From Burkholderia sp. HI2500 (GTDB lineage Bacteria > Pseudomonadota > Gammaproteobacteria > Burkholderiales > Burkholderiaceae), in contig NZ_NKFL01000006.1 of the NCBI RefSeq assembly GCF_002223055.1, positions 124,001 to 188,000 on the forward strand: a stretch of 64,000 bases of DNA, written 5' to 3'. The translations under genes were made by a program, and so were the position numbers. The notes under the pieces were generated by a model. That model did not search any database. It saw only the letters and a list, made by a program, of their open reading frames with translations, and had not been told where the DNA came from. Positions 16,957 through 26,375 of this stretch are shown here, piece after piece; within the stretch, counting starts at the first letter, position 1; the number at the start of each line of letters is the position of its first letter.

Positions 16957-17661
16957 TCAGCAGATACCGGCTTCCGCGAGGCGGCGGGCGGCGTTGTACA
17001 TGTGCGTGCGTGCCGCGTTGCGGGCGGCCATCGGGTCGCGCGCGCGGATCGCGTCGGCGATCGCCGCGTGTTCCTCGCGCACCTGGCGCGAGAAGTCCTC
17101 GCGCGTCGCTTCGTTGCGCCGCGTGACCTTCACGCCGGCTTCGAGGTACTGGTTCAGGAACTGCAGCGTCTTCAGGAAATACGGGTTGCCGGTGACGGCC
17201 GCGATCGTGCGGTGGAACGCGACGTCTTCCGCGACGCCGTCGCGCCCTTCGGCGACCGCATCGTCGATCTTGCGCAGCGCGTCGTCGATGTCGGCCATGT
17301 CTTCGTCGGTGTGGTTCAGCGCGGCTTCGGCCGCGACCTCGGCCTCGATCGCGCGGCGCACCGCGAGCAGGTGCGGCAGCGACGTGGCTTCGACGGCCTC
17401 CGCGTAGTCGATCCGCAGCGGCCGGATCGCGCCGTGCTGGTTCACGTACACGCCGCTGCCCTGGCGCGGCTCGACCACGCCTTCGTTCTTCAGCCGCGAG
17501 ATCGCCTCGCGAATCACCGTGCGGCTCACGCCGAATTCCTGCGCGAGCACGGCCTCCGTGGGCAGCTTGCCGGTGGCGGAGAAACTGCCGACTTCGATCT
17601 GCTTGAGCAGTTGCTGCGCGACATGGTCGCTCATCGCACGGGCGGGAATTTTCTCGAACAT
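16957..17661 (-). CDS. GntR family (FadR/FCD subgroup) transcriptional regulator
   Basis: The 234-residue protein has an N-terminal winged helix (LPTEAVLAQEFGVSRTVIREAISRLKNEGVVEPRQG split over about residues 33-68). A C-terminal FCD domain carries likely metal-binding residues in DVAFHRTIAAVTGNP and in REEHAAIADAI, plus a late histidine in RTHMYNAARR. Such regulators usually repress an adjacent sugar-acid operon and release it on binding the substrate or an intermediate. It is immediately upstream of ltnD on the same strand and probably autoregulated. A four-carbon acid ligand is inferred. Confidence 0.9.
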   Translation of the reverse strand: MFEKIPARAMSDHVAQQLLKQIEVGSFSATGKLPTEAVLAQEFGVSRTVIREAISRLKNEGVVEPRQGSGVYVNQHGAIRPLRIDYAEAVEATSLPHLLAVRRAIEAEVAAEAALNHTDEDMADIDDALRKIDDAVAEGRDGVAEDVAFHRTIAAVTGNPYFLKTLQFLNQYLEAGVKVTRRNEATREDFSRQVREEHAAIADAIRARDPMAARNAARTHMYNAARRLAEAGIC

Positions 17662-17765
17662 GGTGCTCTGGCTTGTAAGGTTATGTGGTCATCATACAAA
17701 TTTGAATGAATGGCAGCATCCGGGATAACCCTCGGTTAACGGGGCGCAACGTCGGTTAAATGGAC

Positions 17766-17779
17766 TGGAACCGGTTCCA
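17766..17779. promoter_or_regulatory. LacI-type palindrome TGGAACCGGTTCCA
   Basis: This 14-bp perfect palindrome with a central CG has the form of LacI/GalR-family operators (TGnAAnCGnTTnCA pattern). It lies 105-118 bases upstream of the GntR start, in front of the tetronate operon. The direct repeats TCGGTTAA lie between it and the gene. No LacI regulator is in the window, so the site, if real, would be bound by a distant regulator. Confidence 0.45.
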
Positions 17780-17850
17780 ATTGAGTCGAAACCGCTGCGT
17801 TCGAGTGTCGTGTCGCAATCGGTTGGTAAAGGAGCGGGGGCCCGTCGCCG

Positions 17851-18918
17851 TCAGTCGGCGATGTCCTCGATGGGATCCGCCGCGATTACCGCGCCGGCTT
17901 CCACCACTTCCCCGCCACGCTCCCGATACGTCGCCGGCGGCACGCCGAACTGCTTGCGAAATTCGCGCCCGAGGTGCGATGCATCCGCGAATCCGCAGCT
18001 CGACGCGATATCGGCCACCGTGCGGTCCGAGCTCGTCAGCAGCCACGCGGCCGTGCGCAGCCGCACCTGCTTCGCGAACGCCTGCGGGCTCTTGCCCGTC
18101 TCCGCCTTGAACAGCCGCTCGAGCTGCCGGGTCGACAAATCGAGCTTGCTCGCGAGTTCGTCGAGCGACAGCGCCCGCCCGACATGCTGTTCCATCAGGA
18201 GAATCGCGCGCTTGACCTTCGGGTGCGTGGCCGGTTCGAGGCCCGGCGGATGCGGCTGCGGCGCGTTGCCTTTCTGCATCTCGCCGACCAGCAGGATGCG
18301 CAGCGCCTTCTGCACGGTCGCGTGATCGAAGTGGCGCAGCAGGATCGCGGCGGCGACGTCGATCGACGCGCGGCCGCCCGAGCAGGTGATGCGGCGCCGG
18401 TCGATCACGAACAGCCGGTCGGCGATCAGCAGGTCGGGATCGGCAGCCGGAAAGCGCTCGATGAAATCCCAATAGTGGAACCAGCTCACGCAGGTGCGGT
18501 AGCCGTCGAGCACGCCGGCGCGCATCAGCGTGAACACGCCGGTGCAGATGCCGACGACCGTCGCGCCGCCCGCCGCCGCGCGGCGGATGAAGTCGAGTGT
18601 CTCGGGGCCCGCCTGGGGCCCCGAATGCAGCAGCCCGCCGACCACCACCACATAGTCGAACGGCTCGGCCGCGTCGAACGTTTCCCACGGCGTGATCTGG
18701 ATCCCGCAGCTCGCGCGCACCGGCGCGAGGGTCTCGCCGATCACGCTCCACGCGCAGCGCACGGGCTTGCTGTAGTCGCCGTCGTCCGCCGACAGCCGCA
18801 GCATGTCGACGAAGCCGGAGAAGGCCGTCAGCGTGAAGTTCGGCAGCAGCACGATGCCGAAGCGGATACGCCGCGGCGTGGGTTCTGCGAGGGGGGAAGC
18901 GGGTACGTCGGTTGTCAT
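17851..18918 (-). CDS. GlxA family AraC-type regulator (GbdR/SouR-like) of the sox operon
   Basis: The 355-residue protein has an N-terminal DJ-1/PfpI-like domain (about residues 20-185) with the nucleophile-elbow-like GICTGVFTLMRAG. The C-terminal AraC DNA-binding domain (about 235-330) contains LDELASKLDLSTRQLERLFK and VADIASSCGFADASHLGREF. Regulators of this architecture, GbdR and SouR in Pseudomonas, activate glycine betaine and sarcosine catabolism. It is divergent from sdaA-soxBDAG-folB, so sarcosine or dimethylglycine is its likely ligand. ATG 18918 is used; GTG 18936 is possible but poorly spaced. Confidence 0.85.
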   Translation of the reverse strand: MTTDVPASPLAEPTPRRIRFGIVLLPNFTLTAFSGFVDMLRLSADDGDYSKPVRCAWSVIGETLAPVRASCGIQITPWETFDAAEPFDYVVVVGGLLHSGPQAGPETLDFIRRAAAGGATVVGICTGVFTLMRAGVLDGYRTCVSWFHYWDFIERFPAADPDLLIADRLFVIDRRRITCSGGRASIDVAAAILLRHFDHATVQKALRILLVGEMQKGNAPQPHPPGLEPATHPKVKRAILLMEQHVGRALSLDELASKLDLSTRQLERLFKAETGKSPQAFAKQVRLRTAAWLLTSSDRTVADIASSCGFADASHLGREFRKQFGVPPATYRERGGEVVEAGAVIAADPIEDIAD

Positions 18919-19207
18919 CGCGGCCAGTCTCTTCACGCCGGGCGGGCGGTCTCACTCAGTCTGTTGATACGGGTCATGCGGGTACGGCGGCCGGGCGGGG
19001 CGGATGTAGCCAGCGTCGCTGATCGGTTCCGGCACGACTTGTGGTTTTCCGTCGCGAACCATCGCCAAAACGCACTTTCGGGCCTGCCGGCAGGGCGCTT
19101 GGCGGCGGTATCCCACGCCGATGCCGTTTTTGTTCTATCGGCCGATTTTACGCTTTGATGTACTGGCGCCAACGTCATTTCACGTGTGTGCCACCCAGAG
19201 GAAGCCA
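18919..19207. promoter_or_regulatory. Divergent promoter region of regulator and sda-sox operon
   Basis: These 289 bases separate the GlxA-type regulator from sdaA and must hold both promoters and the activator sites. AT-rich tracts near 19130-19160 (TTTTTGTTCTATCGG, GATTTTACGCTTTGATG) are the best place for the sdaA promoter. I see no clean repeat matching a known GbdR or SouR site and no recognisable glycine or THF riboswitch. Confidence 0.5.
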
Positions 19208-20593
19208 ATGAACGTCAGCGTCTTCGACCTGTTCAAGATCGGCATCGGCCCGTCCAGTTCGCATACGGTCGGCCCGATGATCGCCGCGTGCCGCTTCGCG
19301 TCGCACGTGGAGGACGCGAACCTGCTCGGTTTCGTGCGCCGCGTGCGGGTCGAACTATACGGCTCGCTCGGCGCGACCGGCAAGGGCCACGGCACCGACA
19401 AGGCCGTGCTGCTCGGTCTCGAGGGCCACCTGCCCGACACGATCGATCCGGACCTGATCGAGCCGCGGCTCGCCGCGATCCGCGCGGAGAAATCGCTGTC
19501 GCTGCTCGGCAAGCAGACCGTCCGCTTCGAGGAGAAGGAGCACATCGGCTTCTATCGCAAGCTGATGAGCGGCACGAGCATCGTGCACCCGAACGGGATG
19601 CGCTTCCAGGCCTTCGACGAGCACGGCCAGCTGCTCGTCGAGAAAGAGTATTACTCGGTCGGCGGCGGCTTCGTCGTGAACCGCGACGGCGATCGCGTGA
19701 ACGGCGTGCGCGCGGCGGTCGAGGTGCCGTATCCGTTCCGCACCGGCGACGACCTGATGCGCCAGTGCCGCGAGCACGGGCTGTCGATCGCCGAGCTGAT
19801 GATGCGCAACGAATGCGCGCTGCGTCCCGCCGACGAAGTGCGCGCCGGGCTGCTCGCGATCTGGCGCACGATGGCCGCCTGCGTCGAGCGCGGCTGCAAG
19901 GTCGAGGGCGACCTGCCCGGCCCGATGCGCGTGAAGCGCCGCGCGGCCGAGCTGAACAATCGCCTGCGCGCGCGTTCGGAAGAGTCGCTGCGCGACCCGC
20001 TGTCGATGCTCGACTGGGTCAACCTGTATGCGATGGCCGTCAACGAGGAGAACGCGGCGGGCGGCCGGGTCGTCACCGCGCCGACCAACGGCGCGGCCGG
20101 CGTGATTCCCGCGGTGCTGCACTACTACGTGAAGTTCGTGCCGGGCTCGAACGAAGCCGGCATCGTCGAATTCCTGATGACGGCCGCGGCGATCGGGATC
20201 ATCTACAAGGAAACCGCGTCGATCTCCGGCGCGGAAGTCGGTTGCCAGGGCGAAGTGGGCGTCGCGTGCTCGATGGCCGCGGCCGCGCTCGCCGCGGTGA
20301 TGGGCGGCACGCCCGACCAGGTCGAGAACGCCGCCGAGATCGGCATGGAGCACAACCTCGGGATGACCTGCGACCCGGTCGGCGGGCTCGTGCAGATCCC
20401 GTGCATCGAGCGCAACGCGATGGGCGCAATCAAGGCGCTGAACGCGTCGCGCATGGCGCTCAAGGGTAACGGCCAGCACTACGTGTCGCTCGATTCGGTC
20501 ATCAAGACGATGCGCGAGACGGGCGCCGACATGAAGACGAAATACAAGGAAACGTCGCGCGGCGGTCTGGCCGTGAACGTCATCGAATGCTAA
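19208..20593 (+). CDS. sdaA: L-serine ammonia-lyase (L-serine dehydratase)
   Basis: The 461-residue single-chain, iron-sulfur type enzyme deaminates serine to pyruvate and ammonia. The N-terminal beta domain starts [20 protein letters not shown]. The alpha domain carries the [4Fe-4S] cysteines in [12 protein letters not shown] (near residue 340) and MTCDPVGG...[10 protein letters not shown] (near 390). AGAGGAAG precedes ATG 19208. It lies 16 bases upstream of soxB. Together with sarcosine oxidase and serine hydroxymethyltransferase (not in the window) it would turn sarcosine-derived glycine into pyruvate. Confidence 0.95.
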   Translation: MNVSVFDLFKIGIGPSSSHTVGPMIAACRFASHVEDANLLGFVRRVRVELYGSLGATGKGHGTDKAVLLGLEGHLPDTIDPDLIEPRLAAIRAEKSLSLLGKQTVRFEEKEHIGFYRKLMSGTSIVHPNGMRFQAFDEHGQLLVEKEYYSVGGGFVVNRDGDRVNGVRAAVEVPYPFRTGDDLMRQCREHGLSIAELMMRNECALRPADEVRAGLLAIWRTMAACVERGCKVEGDLPGPMRVKRRAAELNNRLRARSEESLRDPLSMLDWVNLYAMAVNEENAAGGRVVTAPTNGAAGVIPAVLHYYVKFVPGSNEAGIVEFLMTAAAIGIIYKETASISGAEVGCQGEVGVACSMAAAALAAVMGGTPDQVENAAEIGMEHNLGMTCDPVGGLVQIPCIERNAMGAIKALNASRMALKGNGQHYVSLDSVIKTMRETGADMKTKYKETSRGGLAVNVIEC

Positions 20594-20609
20594 ACGAAGG
20601 ATCACTCAC

Positions 20610-21854
20610 ATGAGCCGCTACTCGATATTCAGCCTGTTCCGCAACGGCCTCTCGTATCACGAGAACTGGGAAAAGCAGTGGAAGAGCCCGGAACCGAAGA
20701 AGGAATACGACGTCGTGATCGTCGGCGGCGGCGGCCACGGCCTCGCGACCGCGTATTACCTCGCGAAGGAGCACGGGATCACGAACGTCGCGATCCTCGA
20801 GAAGGGCTGGATCGGCGGCGGCAACACCGCGCGCAACACGACGATCGTCCGCTCGAATTATCTGTGGGACGAATCGGCCGCGCTGTACGAGAAGGCGATG
20901 AAGCTGTGGGAAGGGCTATCGCAGGACCTGAACTACAACGTGATGTTCAGCCAGCGCGGCGTGATGAACCTGGCCCACACGCTGCAGGACGTGCGTGACA
21001 CCGAGCGCCGCGTGAACGCGAACCGGCTGAACGGCGTCGACGCCGAATTCCTGACGCCCGCGCAGATCAAGGAAATCGAGCCGACCATCAACCTGAACAG
21101 CCGCTACCCGGTGCTCGGCGCGTCGATCCAGCGCCGCGCGGGCGTGGCGCGCCACGACGCGGTGGCCTGGGGCTTCGCGCGCGGCGCGGATCGCGCGGGT
21201 GTCGACATCATCCAGAACTGCCAGGTGACGGGCATTCGCCGCGAAGGCGGCGCGGTGGTCGGCGTCGATACGGTGAAGGGCTTCATCAAGGCGAAGAAGG
21301 TTGCGGTGGTCGCGGCCGGCAACACGACGACGCTCGCCGACATGGCCGGCGTGCGCCTGCCGATCGAGAGCCACCCGCTGCAGGCGCTGGTGTCCGAGCC
21401 GATCAAGCCGGTCGTCAACTCGGTGATCATGTCGAACGCGGTGCACGCGTACATCAGCCAGTCCGACAAGGGCGACCTCGTGATCGGCGCCGGCATCGAC
21501 CAGTACACGGGCTTCGGCCAGCGCGGCAGCTTCCACATCATCGAAAGCACGCTGCAGGCGATCGTCGAGATGTTCCCGGTGTTCTCGCGCGTGCGGATGA
21601 ACCGCCAGTGGGGCGGCATCGTCGACGTGTCGCCGGACGCGTGCCCGATCATCACCAAGACCGACGTGAAGGGCCTCTATTTCAACTGCGGCTGGGGTAC
21701 CGGCGGCTTCAAGGCGACGCCCGGCTCGGGCTGGGTGTTCGCGCACACGATCGCCCGCGACGAACCGCACCCGCTGAACGCGCCGTTCGCGCTCGACCGT
21801 TTCTACACGGGCCACCTGATCGACGAGCACGGCGCTGCCGCCGTCGCGCACTGA
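20610..21854 (+). CDS. soxB: Sarcosine oxidase subunit beta
   Basis: The 414-residue FAD protein has a dinucleotide-binding motif [16 protein letters not shown] near residue 36. The family motif [20 protein letters not shown] follows near residue 69. In the heterotetrameric enzyme, beta holds non-covalent FAD, covalent FMN and the sarcosine site, where sarcosine is oxidised to glycine with release of H2O2. It starts at ATG 20610 after AACGAAGGATC and is followed 31 bases later by soxD. The gene order B-D-A-G is the classical one. Confidence 0.95.
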   Translation: MSRYSIFSLFRNGLSYHENWEKQWKSPEPKKEYDVVIVGGGGHGLATAYYLAKEHGITNVAILEKGWIGGGNTARNTTIVRSNYLWDESAALYEKAMKLWEGLSQDLNYNVMFSQRGVMNLAHTLQDVRDTERRVNANRLNGVDAEFLTPAQIKEIEPTINLNSRYPVLGASIQRRAGVARHDAVAWGFARGADRAGVDIIQNCQVTGIRREGGAVVGVDTVKGFIKAKKVAVVAAGNTTTLADMAGVRLPIESHPLQALVSEPIKPVVNSVIMSNAVHAYISQSDKGDLVIGAGIDQYTGFGQRGSFHIIESTLQAIVEMFPVFSRVRMNRQWGGIVDVSPDACPIITKTDVKGLYFNCGWGTGGFKATPGSGWVFAHTIARDEPHPLNAPFALDRFYTGHLIDEHGAAAVAH

Positions 21855-21885
21855 CCGCTACCGCACAGACACAGGAGAAAGAAAC

Positions 21886-22185
21886 ATGTTGCTGATCGAA
21901 TGTCCGTGGTGCGGGCCGCGCGCCGAATCCGAGTTCTCGTGCGGCGGTGAAGCCGACATCGTGCGCCCCGTGAACAACGAGAACATGACCGACCGCGAAT
22001 GGGGCGAGTACGTGTTCATGCGCGAGAACAAGCGCGGGTTGCACAAGGAGCAGTGGCTGCACGCACAGGGCTGCCGCCGCTGGTTCAAGGCCACGCGCGA
22101 CACGGTGACCTACGATATCAAGGGCTACGAAAAGTTCGGTGGCGAAGCTGCCGGAAACGCACACGAAGAGGGCACCAGCAAATGA
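21886..22185 (+). CDS. soxD: Sarcosine oxidase subunit delta
   Basis: The 99-residue subunit is a small zinc-binding protein. The cysteine pair CPWCG at the N-terminus and later cysteines (FSCGGE, QGCRRWF) form the metal site of the delta subunit. AGGAGAAAG precedes ATG 21886. Its stop overlaps the soxA start as ATGA, coupling translation of the small and the large subunit. Confidence 0.95.
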   Translation: MLLIECPWCGPRAESEFSCGGEADIVRPVNNENMTDREWGEYVFMRENKRGLHKEQWLHAQGCRRWFKATRDTVTYDIKGYEKFGGEAAGNAHEEGTSK

Positions 22186-25100
22186 GCCAGAAAGACCGCC
22201 TCGGCACCGGTGGCCGCATCAATCGCGCGATTCCGTTGACCTTCACGTTCAACGGCCGCACGTATCAGGGCTTCCAGGGCGACACGCTCGCGTCCGCGCT
22301 GCTCGCGAACGGCGTGCACTTCGTCGCGCGCAGCTTCAAGTACCACCGCCCGCGCGGGATCGTGACGGCCGACGTCGCGGAACCGAACGCCGTCGTGCAG
22401 CTCGAATCGGGCCCGTACACGGTGCCGAACGCACGCGCGACCGAGATCGAGCTGTACCAGGGGCTCGTCGCAACGAGCGTGAACGCGGAGCCGTCGCTCG
22501 AGAACGACAAGTACGCGATCAACCAGAAGCTGTCGCGCTTCCTGCCGGCCGGCTTCTATTACAAGACCTTCATGTGGCCGCGCAACATGTGGCCGAAGTA
22601 CGAAGAGAAGATCCGTGAAGCCGCCGGCCTCGGCAAGGCGCCGGAAGCGCTCGACGCCGATCGCTACGACAAGTGCTACGCGCACTGCGACGTGCTCGTG
22701 GTCGGCGGTGGCCCGTCGGGTCTCGCGGCCGCGCATGCGGCGGCCACGGCCGGCGCGCGCGTGATCCTCGTCGACGACCAGCGCGAGCTCGGCGGCAGCC
22801 TGCTGTCGTGCCGCGCCGAGATCGACGCGAAGCCCGCGCTGCAGTGGGTCGAGAAGATCGAGGCCGAGCTGCGCAAGCTGCCCGACGTGACGATCCTGTC
22901 GCGCAGCACCGCGTTCGGCTACCAGGACCACAACCTCGTGACGGTCACGCAGCGTTTGACCGATCACCTGCCGGTGTCGATGCGCAAGGGCACGCGTGAG
23001 CTGCTGTGGAAGGTCCGCGCGAAGCGCGTGATCCTCGCGACCGGCGCGCACGAGCGTCCGATCGTGTTCGGCAACAACGACCTGCCGGGCGTGATGCTCG
23101 CAGGCGCCGTGTCCACCTACGTGCACCGCTTCGGCGTGCTGCCGGGCCGCAACGCGGTCTTGTTCACGAACAACGATCGCGCGTACCAGACCGCGCTCGA
23201 CCTGAAGGCGTGCGGCGCGAAGGTGACGGTCGTCGATTCGCGCGCGTCGTCGAACGGTGCGCTGCCGGCCGCCGCGAAGCGGCAGGGCGTGACGGTGATG
23301 AGCGGCGCGGTCGTGACGGGTGCATCGGGCAAGTGGCGTGTATCGTCGGTCGACGTCGCGTCCTACTCGAACGGCCAGACCGGCGGCAAGCTGCAGACGC
23401 TGCCGTGTGACCTCGTCGCGATGTCGGGTGGCTTCAGCCCGGTGCTGCACCTGTTCGCGCAGTCGGGCGGCAAGGCCTGCTGGAACGACGAGAAGGCCTG
23501 CTTCCTGCCGGGCAAGCCCGTGCAGGCGGAAGCGAGCATCGGCGCAGCAGCCGGCGAATTCGGCCTGGCGCGCGCGCTGCGGCTCGCGGTCGATGCAGGC
23601 GTGGAAGCCGCGAAGGCAGCGGGTTTCACCGCTGCGCAGCGCGCGGTCGCGCCGCAGGTCGCGGAAACCGTCGAAGGCGCACTGCAGCCGCTGTGGCTGG
23701 TCGGCAGCCGCGAAGCCGCGGCACGCGGGCCGAAGCAGTTCGTCGACTTCCAGAACGACGTGTCGGCCGCGGACATCCTGCTGGCCGCCCGCGAAGGCTT
23801 CGAGTCGGTCGAGCACGTGAAGCGCTACACGGCGATGGGCTTCGGCACCGATCAGGGCAAGCTCGGCAACATCAACGGGATGGCGATCCTCGCGGGGGCG
23901 CTCGGCAAGACGATTCCGGAAACGGGCACGACGACGTTCCGCCCGAACTACACGCCGGTGTCGTTCGGCACGTTCGCGGGCCGCGAGCTCGGCGATTTCC
24001 TCGACCCGATCCGCAAGACCTGCGTGCACGAATGGCACGTCGAGCACGGTGCGCTGTTCGAGGACGTCGGCAACTGGAAGCGGCCGTGGTATTTCCCGAA
24101 GAACGGCGAGGATCTCCATGCGGCCGTGAAGCGCGAATGCCTCGCGGTGCGCAACAGCGTCGGCATCCTCGACGCGTCGACGCTCGGCAAGATCGACATC
24201 CAGGGTCCGGACGCGGTGAAGCTGCTGAACTGGATGTACACGAACCCGTGGAACAAGCTCGAAGTGGGCAAGTGCCGCTACGGGCTGATGCTCGACGAGA
24301 ACGGGATGGTGTTCGACGACGGCGTGACGGTGCGCCTCGCCGACCAGCATTTCATGATGACGACCACGACGGGCGGCGCGGCGCGCGTGCTCACGTGGCT
24401 CGAGCGCTGGCTGCAGACCGAATGGCCCGACATGAAGGTGCGGCTGTCGTCGGTCACCGATCACTGGGCGACGTTCGCGGTGGTCGGCCCGAAGAGCCGC
24501 AAGGTCGTGCAGAAGGTGTGCCAGGACATCGACTTCGGCAACGAGGCGTTCCCGTTCATGAGCTACCGGAACGGCACAGTCGCGGGCGCGAAGGCGCGCG
24601 TGATGCGGATCAGCTTCTCGGGCGAGCTCGCCTATGAAGTGAACGTGCCGGCGAATGCGGGCCGCGCGGTGTGGGAAGCGCTGATGGCGGCCGGTGCCGA
24701 GTTCGACATCACGCCGTACGGCACCGAGACGATGCACGTGCTGCGCGCGGAGAAGGGCTACATCATCGTCGGCCAGGATACCGACGGCTCGATCACGCCG
24801 TACGACCTCGGGATGGGCGGCGTCGTCGCGAAGTCGAAGGACTTCCTCGGCAAGCGCTCGCTGTCGCGTTCGGACACTGCGAAGGAAGGCCGCAAGCAGT
24901 TCGTCGGCCTGCTGACCGAGGACGAACAGTTCGTGCTGCCGGAAGGCGCGCAGATCATCGCGAAGGACACGCAGGTGTCGGCGGTCGATCCGACGCCGAT
25001 GCTCGGCCACGTGACGTCGAGCTACTACAGCCCGATCCTGAAGCGCTCGATCGCGCTCGCGGTGGTGAAGGGCGGCCTGAACAAGATGGGCGAGAGCGTC

Positions 25101-25193
25101 GTGATTCCGCTGGCCAACGGCCGCCGCATCACCGCGACGATCTCGAGCCCGGTTTTCTACGATACCGAAGGGGTGCGCCAGCATGTGGAATGA
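22182..25193 (+). CDS. soxA: Sarcosine oxidase subunit alpha
   Basis: The 1003-residue subunit has an N-terminal ferredoxin-like domain (about 15-105; FNGRTYQGFQGDTLASALLA). A central NAD-binding domain follows with VLVVGGGPSGLAAAHAAATA near residue 170, then a C-terminal aminomethyltransferase (GcvT-like) domain from about residue 600. The GcvT-like domain binds tetrahydrofolate and captures the methyl-derived formaldehyde as 5,10-methylene-THF. It starts at ATG 22182 within the soxD stop. Its last bases overlap soxG by 11. Confidence 0.95.
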   Translation: MSQKDRLGTGGRINRAIPLTFTFNGRTYQGFQGDTLASALLANGVHFVARSFKYHRPRGIVTADVAEPNAVVQLESGPYTVPNARATEIELYQGLVATSVNAEPSLENDKYAINQKLSRFLPAGFYYKTFMWPRNMWPKYEEKIREAAGLGKAPEALDADRYDKCYAHCDVLVVGGGPSGLAAAHAAATAGARVILVDDQRELGGSLLSCRAEIDAKPALQWVEKIEAELRKLPDVTILSRSTAFGYQDHNLVTVTQRLTDHLPVSMRKGTRELLWKVRAKRVILATGAHERPIVFGNNDLPGVMLAGAVSTYVHRFGVLPGRNAVLFTNNDRAYQTALDLKACGAKVTVVDSRASSNGALPAAAKRQGVTVMSGAVVTGASGKWRVSSVDVASYSNGQTGGKLQTLPCDLVAMSGGFSPVLHLFAQSGGKACWNDEKACFLPGKPVQAEASIGAAAGEFGLARALRLAVDAGVEAAKAAGFTAAQRAVAPQVAETVEGALQPLWLVGSREAAARGPKQFVDFQNDVSAADILLAAREGFESVEHVKRYTAMGFGTDQGKLGNINGMAILAGALGKTIPETGTTTFRPNYTPVSFGTFAGRELGDFLDPIRKTCVHEWHVEHGALFEDVGNWKRPWYFPKNGEDLHAAVKRECLAVRNSVGILDASTLGKIDIQGPDAVKLLNWMYTNPWNKLEVGKCRYGLMLDENGMVFDDGVTVRLADQHFMMTTTTGGAARVLTWLERWLQTEWPDMKVRLSSVTDHWATFAVVGPKSRKVVQKVCQDIDFGNEAFPFMSYRNGTVAGAKARVMRISFSGELAYEVNVPANAGRAVWEALMAAGAEFDITPYGTETMHVLRAEKGYIIVGQDTDGSITPYDLGMGGVVAKSKDFLGKRSLSRSDTAKEGRKQFVGLLTEDEQFVLPEGAQIIAKDTQVSAVDPTPMLGHVTSSYYSPILKRSIALAVVKGGLNKMGESVVIPLANGRRITATISSPVFYDTEGVRQHVE

Positions 25194-25815
25194 AACCAGA
25201 AACCAGACGCAGGTGGCGGGCGCGGGCGGCGTGACGCTTGAATCGCCGTTCGTCGGCGCGGCCGACGTGCTGAAGCCGCACCAGGCGCGCGCCTCGAAGA
25301 AGTTCACGCTGCGCGAGCGGCCGTTCCTCGATCTCGTCAACGTGCGCGGCGAATTGAGCGATCCGGCGTTCGTGAGCGCGTTCGAGCGCGTGGTCGGCTG
25401 CCGGCCGCCGGCGGCGCCGAACACGGTCGCGCGCGGCGCCGAGTACGACGTGCTGTGGCTCGGCCCCGACGAGTGGCTCGTGCGCTCGAACGGGCCCGTG
25501 CCGGCCGGCGTGCTCGAAGCGAAGCTCGCGGAAGCCGTGCAGGGCACGTATTCGGCGGCCGTCGACGTCGGCAGCGGCTATACGGTCGTCGAGATCAGCG
25601 GCGAACGCGTGCGCGACGTGCTCGCGCGCGGCTGTCCGCTCGATCTCCATCCGCGTGCGTTCAAGCCGGGCCAGTGCGCGCAGTCGCATTACTTCAAGTC
25701 GTCGATCGTGCTGATCCCGACCGGTGACGATGCGTTCGAGATCGTCGTGCGCCGCAGCTTCGCCGACTACTTCGTGCGCATCATGCTCGACGCGGCCGCG
25801 CCGCTCGCATCATGA
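25183..25815 (+). CDS. soxG: Sarcosine oxidase subunit gamma
   Basis: The 210-residue gamma subunit has the family pattern FLDLVNVRGELSDPAF, WLGPDEWLV (about residue 91) and a late RSFADYFVRIMLDAA. It shares a GcvT-like fold and completes the alpha-beta-gamma-delta heterotetramer. ATG 25183 lies inside the end of soxA, and its stop overlaps the folB start (ATGA). Both overlaps indicate tightly coupled expression. Confidence 0.93.
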   Translation: MWNETRNQTQVAGAGGVTLESPFVGAADVLKPHQARASKKFTLRERPFLDLVNVRGELSDPAFVSAFERVVGCRPPAAPNTVARGAEYDVLWLGPDEWLVRSNGPVPAGVLEAKLAEAVQGTYSAAVDVGSGYTVVEISGERVRDVLARGCPLDLHPRAFKPGQCAQSHYFKSSIVLIPTGDDAFEIVVRRSFADYFVRIMLDAAAPLAS

Positions 25816-26252
25816 AGCCGTTCGACGAACCGTTCGTGGCGATCGACGCGCCGCGCCTGCGCGGGCGCGGCTGGAGCGTGTTCGTCGACGAACTGAAGGT
25901 GCCCGCGCGGATCGGCATTCATGCGCACGAGCATGAAGCGCCGCAGCCGATCGTGATCGATGCACGGCTTGGTTACCGGTGCGAGCCGAGCGAGCAGGGC
26001 GAGTGGATCGATTACGACGGCTATTGCGCGCGCCTTGCCGCGTTTCTGTCGCACAAGCCGCATACGCGGCTGCTCGAGACGCTCGTCGCCGATATCGCGG
26101 TGCTGTCGTTCCGTGAGTGGCCGGCGCTGGAGTCGCTGACGCTGTCGGTGTACAAGCCGAAGATCCGGCCCGGCACGAAGCGGGTCGGCGTGTCGCTCGA
26201 CTGGACGCGCGGGGATTATTTGCGGTGGACGGGGGCGGCGGGGCAGTTTTGA
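25812..26252 (+). CDS. folB: Dihydroneopterin aldolase-like protein (FolB family)
   Basis: The 146-residue protein has the tunnelling-fold family pattern LRGRGWSVFVDELKVPARIG, HEHEAPQPIVIDARL and the late catalytic-region LTLSVYKPKIRP. FolB makes 6-hydroxymethyl-dihydropterin for folate synthesis. Coupled by ATGA to soxG, it probably supports the tetrahydrofolate demand of sarcosine oxidase. Some FolB homologues act as epimerases or have lost folate activity, so the exact reaction is not certain. It is the last gene before a strong terminator. Confidence 0.85.
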   Translation: MKPFDEPFVAIDAPRLRGRGWSVFVDELKVPARIGIHAHEHEAPQPIVIDARLGYRCEPSEQGEWIDYDGYCARLAAFLSHKPHTRLLETLVADIAVLSFREWPALESLTLSVYKPKIRPGTKRVGVSLDWTRGDYLRWTGAAGQF

Positions 26253-26262
26253 GGCGTGATGA

Positions 26263-26304
26263 CACGGCAAGCCGGTGCATCTGGCTTGCCGTGCGTTTCT
26301 CTTT
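26263..26304 (+). terminator. Rho-independent terminator of the sda-sox-folB operon
   Basis: CACGGCAAGCC (26263-26273) and GGCTTGCCGTG (26283-26293) form a perfect 11-bp stem with a 9-base loop. The pyrimidine-rich tail CGTTTCTCTTT follows, 11 bases after the folB stop. This is the clearest intrinsic terminator in the window. Confidence 0.88.
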
Positions 26305-26375
26305 GTTCCTGAAATATGAGAACAATGGGTGTGCGGTGAATGTAGTCGGCATTGTTCCTGAAATATCGGAACAAT
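26303..26375. promoter_or_regulatory. Tandem palindromic operator-like repeats
   Basis: Two related dyads lie 48 bases apart. The first is TTGTTC-N11-GAACAA within 26304-26326. The second is the perfect ATTGTTCC-N9-GGAACAAT at 26351-26375. They share the core TTGTTCCTGAAATAT and are strikingly AT-rich against the background. The second overlaps the ATG (26374) of a short open frame. The arrangement is typical of cooperative autorepressor sites, such as those of toxin-antitoxin or phage-type repressors, but no such repressor is intact here. Confidence 0.6.

Noticed and set aside
17662..17710. A possible FadR-type operator near TGGTCATCATACAA before the GntR gene
   Set aside because: The two halves share too few positions to be called a palindrome; only AT-richness supports it.
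18919..19207. A glycine or folate riboswitch ahead of sdaA
   Set aside because: I could not find the conserved core of either riboswitch, and activation by the divergent GlxA-type regulator explains the control.
22125..25547. A 1140-codon open frame on the minus strand opposite soxA
   Set aside because: It is a low-complexity shadow rich in R, H and A; the plus strand encodes the well-known alpha subunit.
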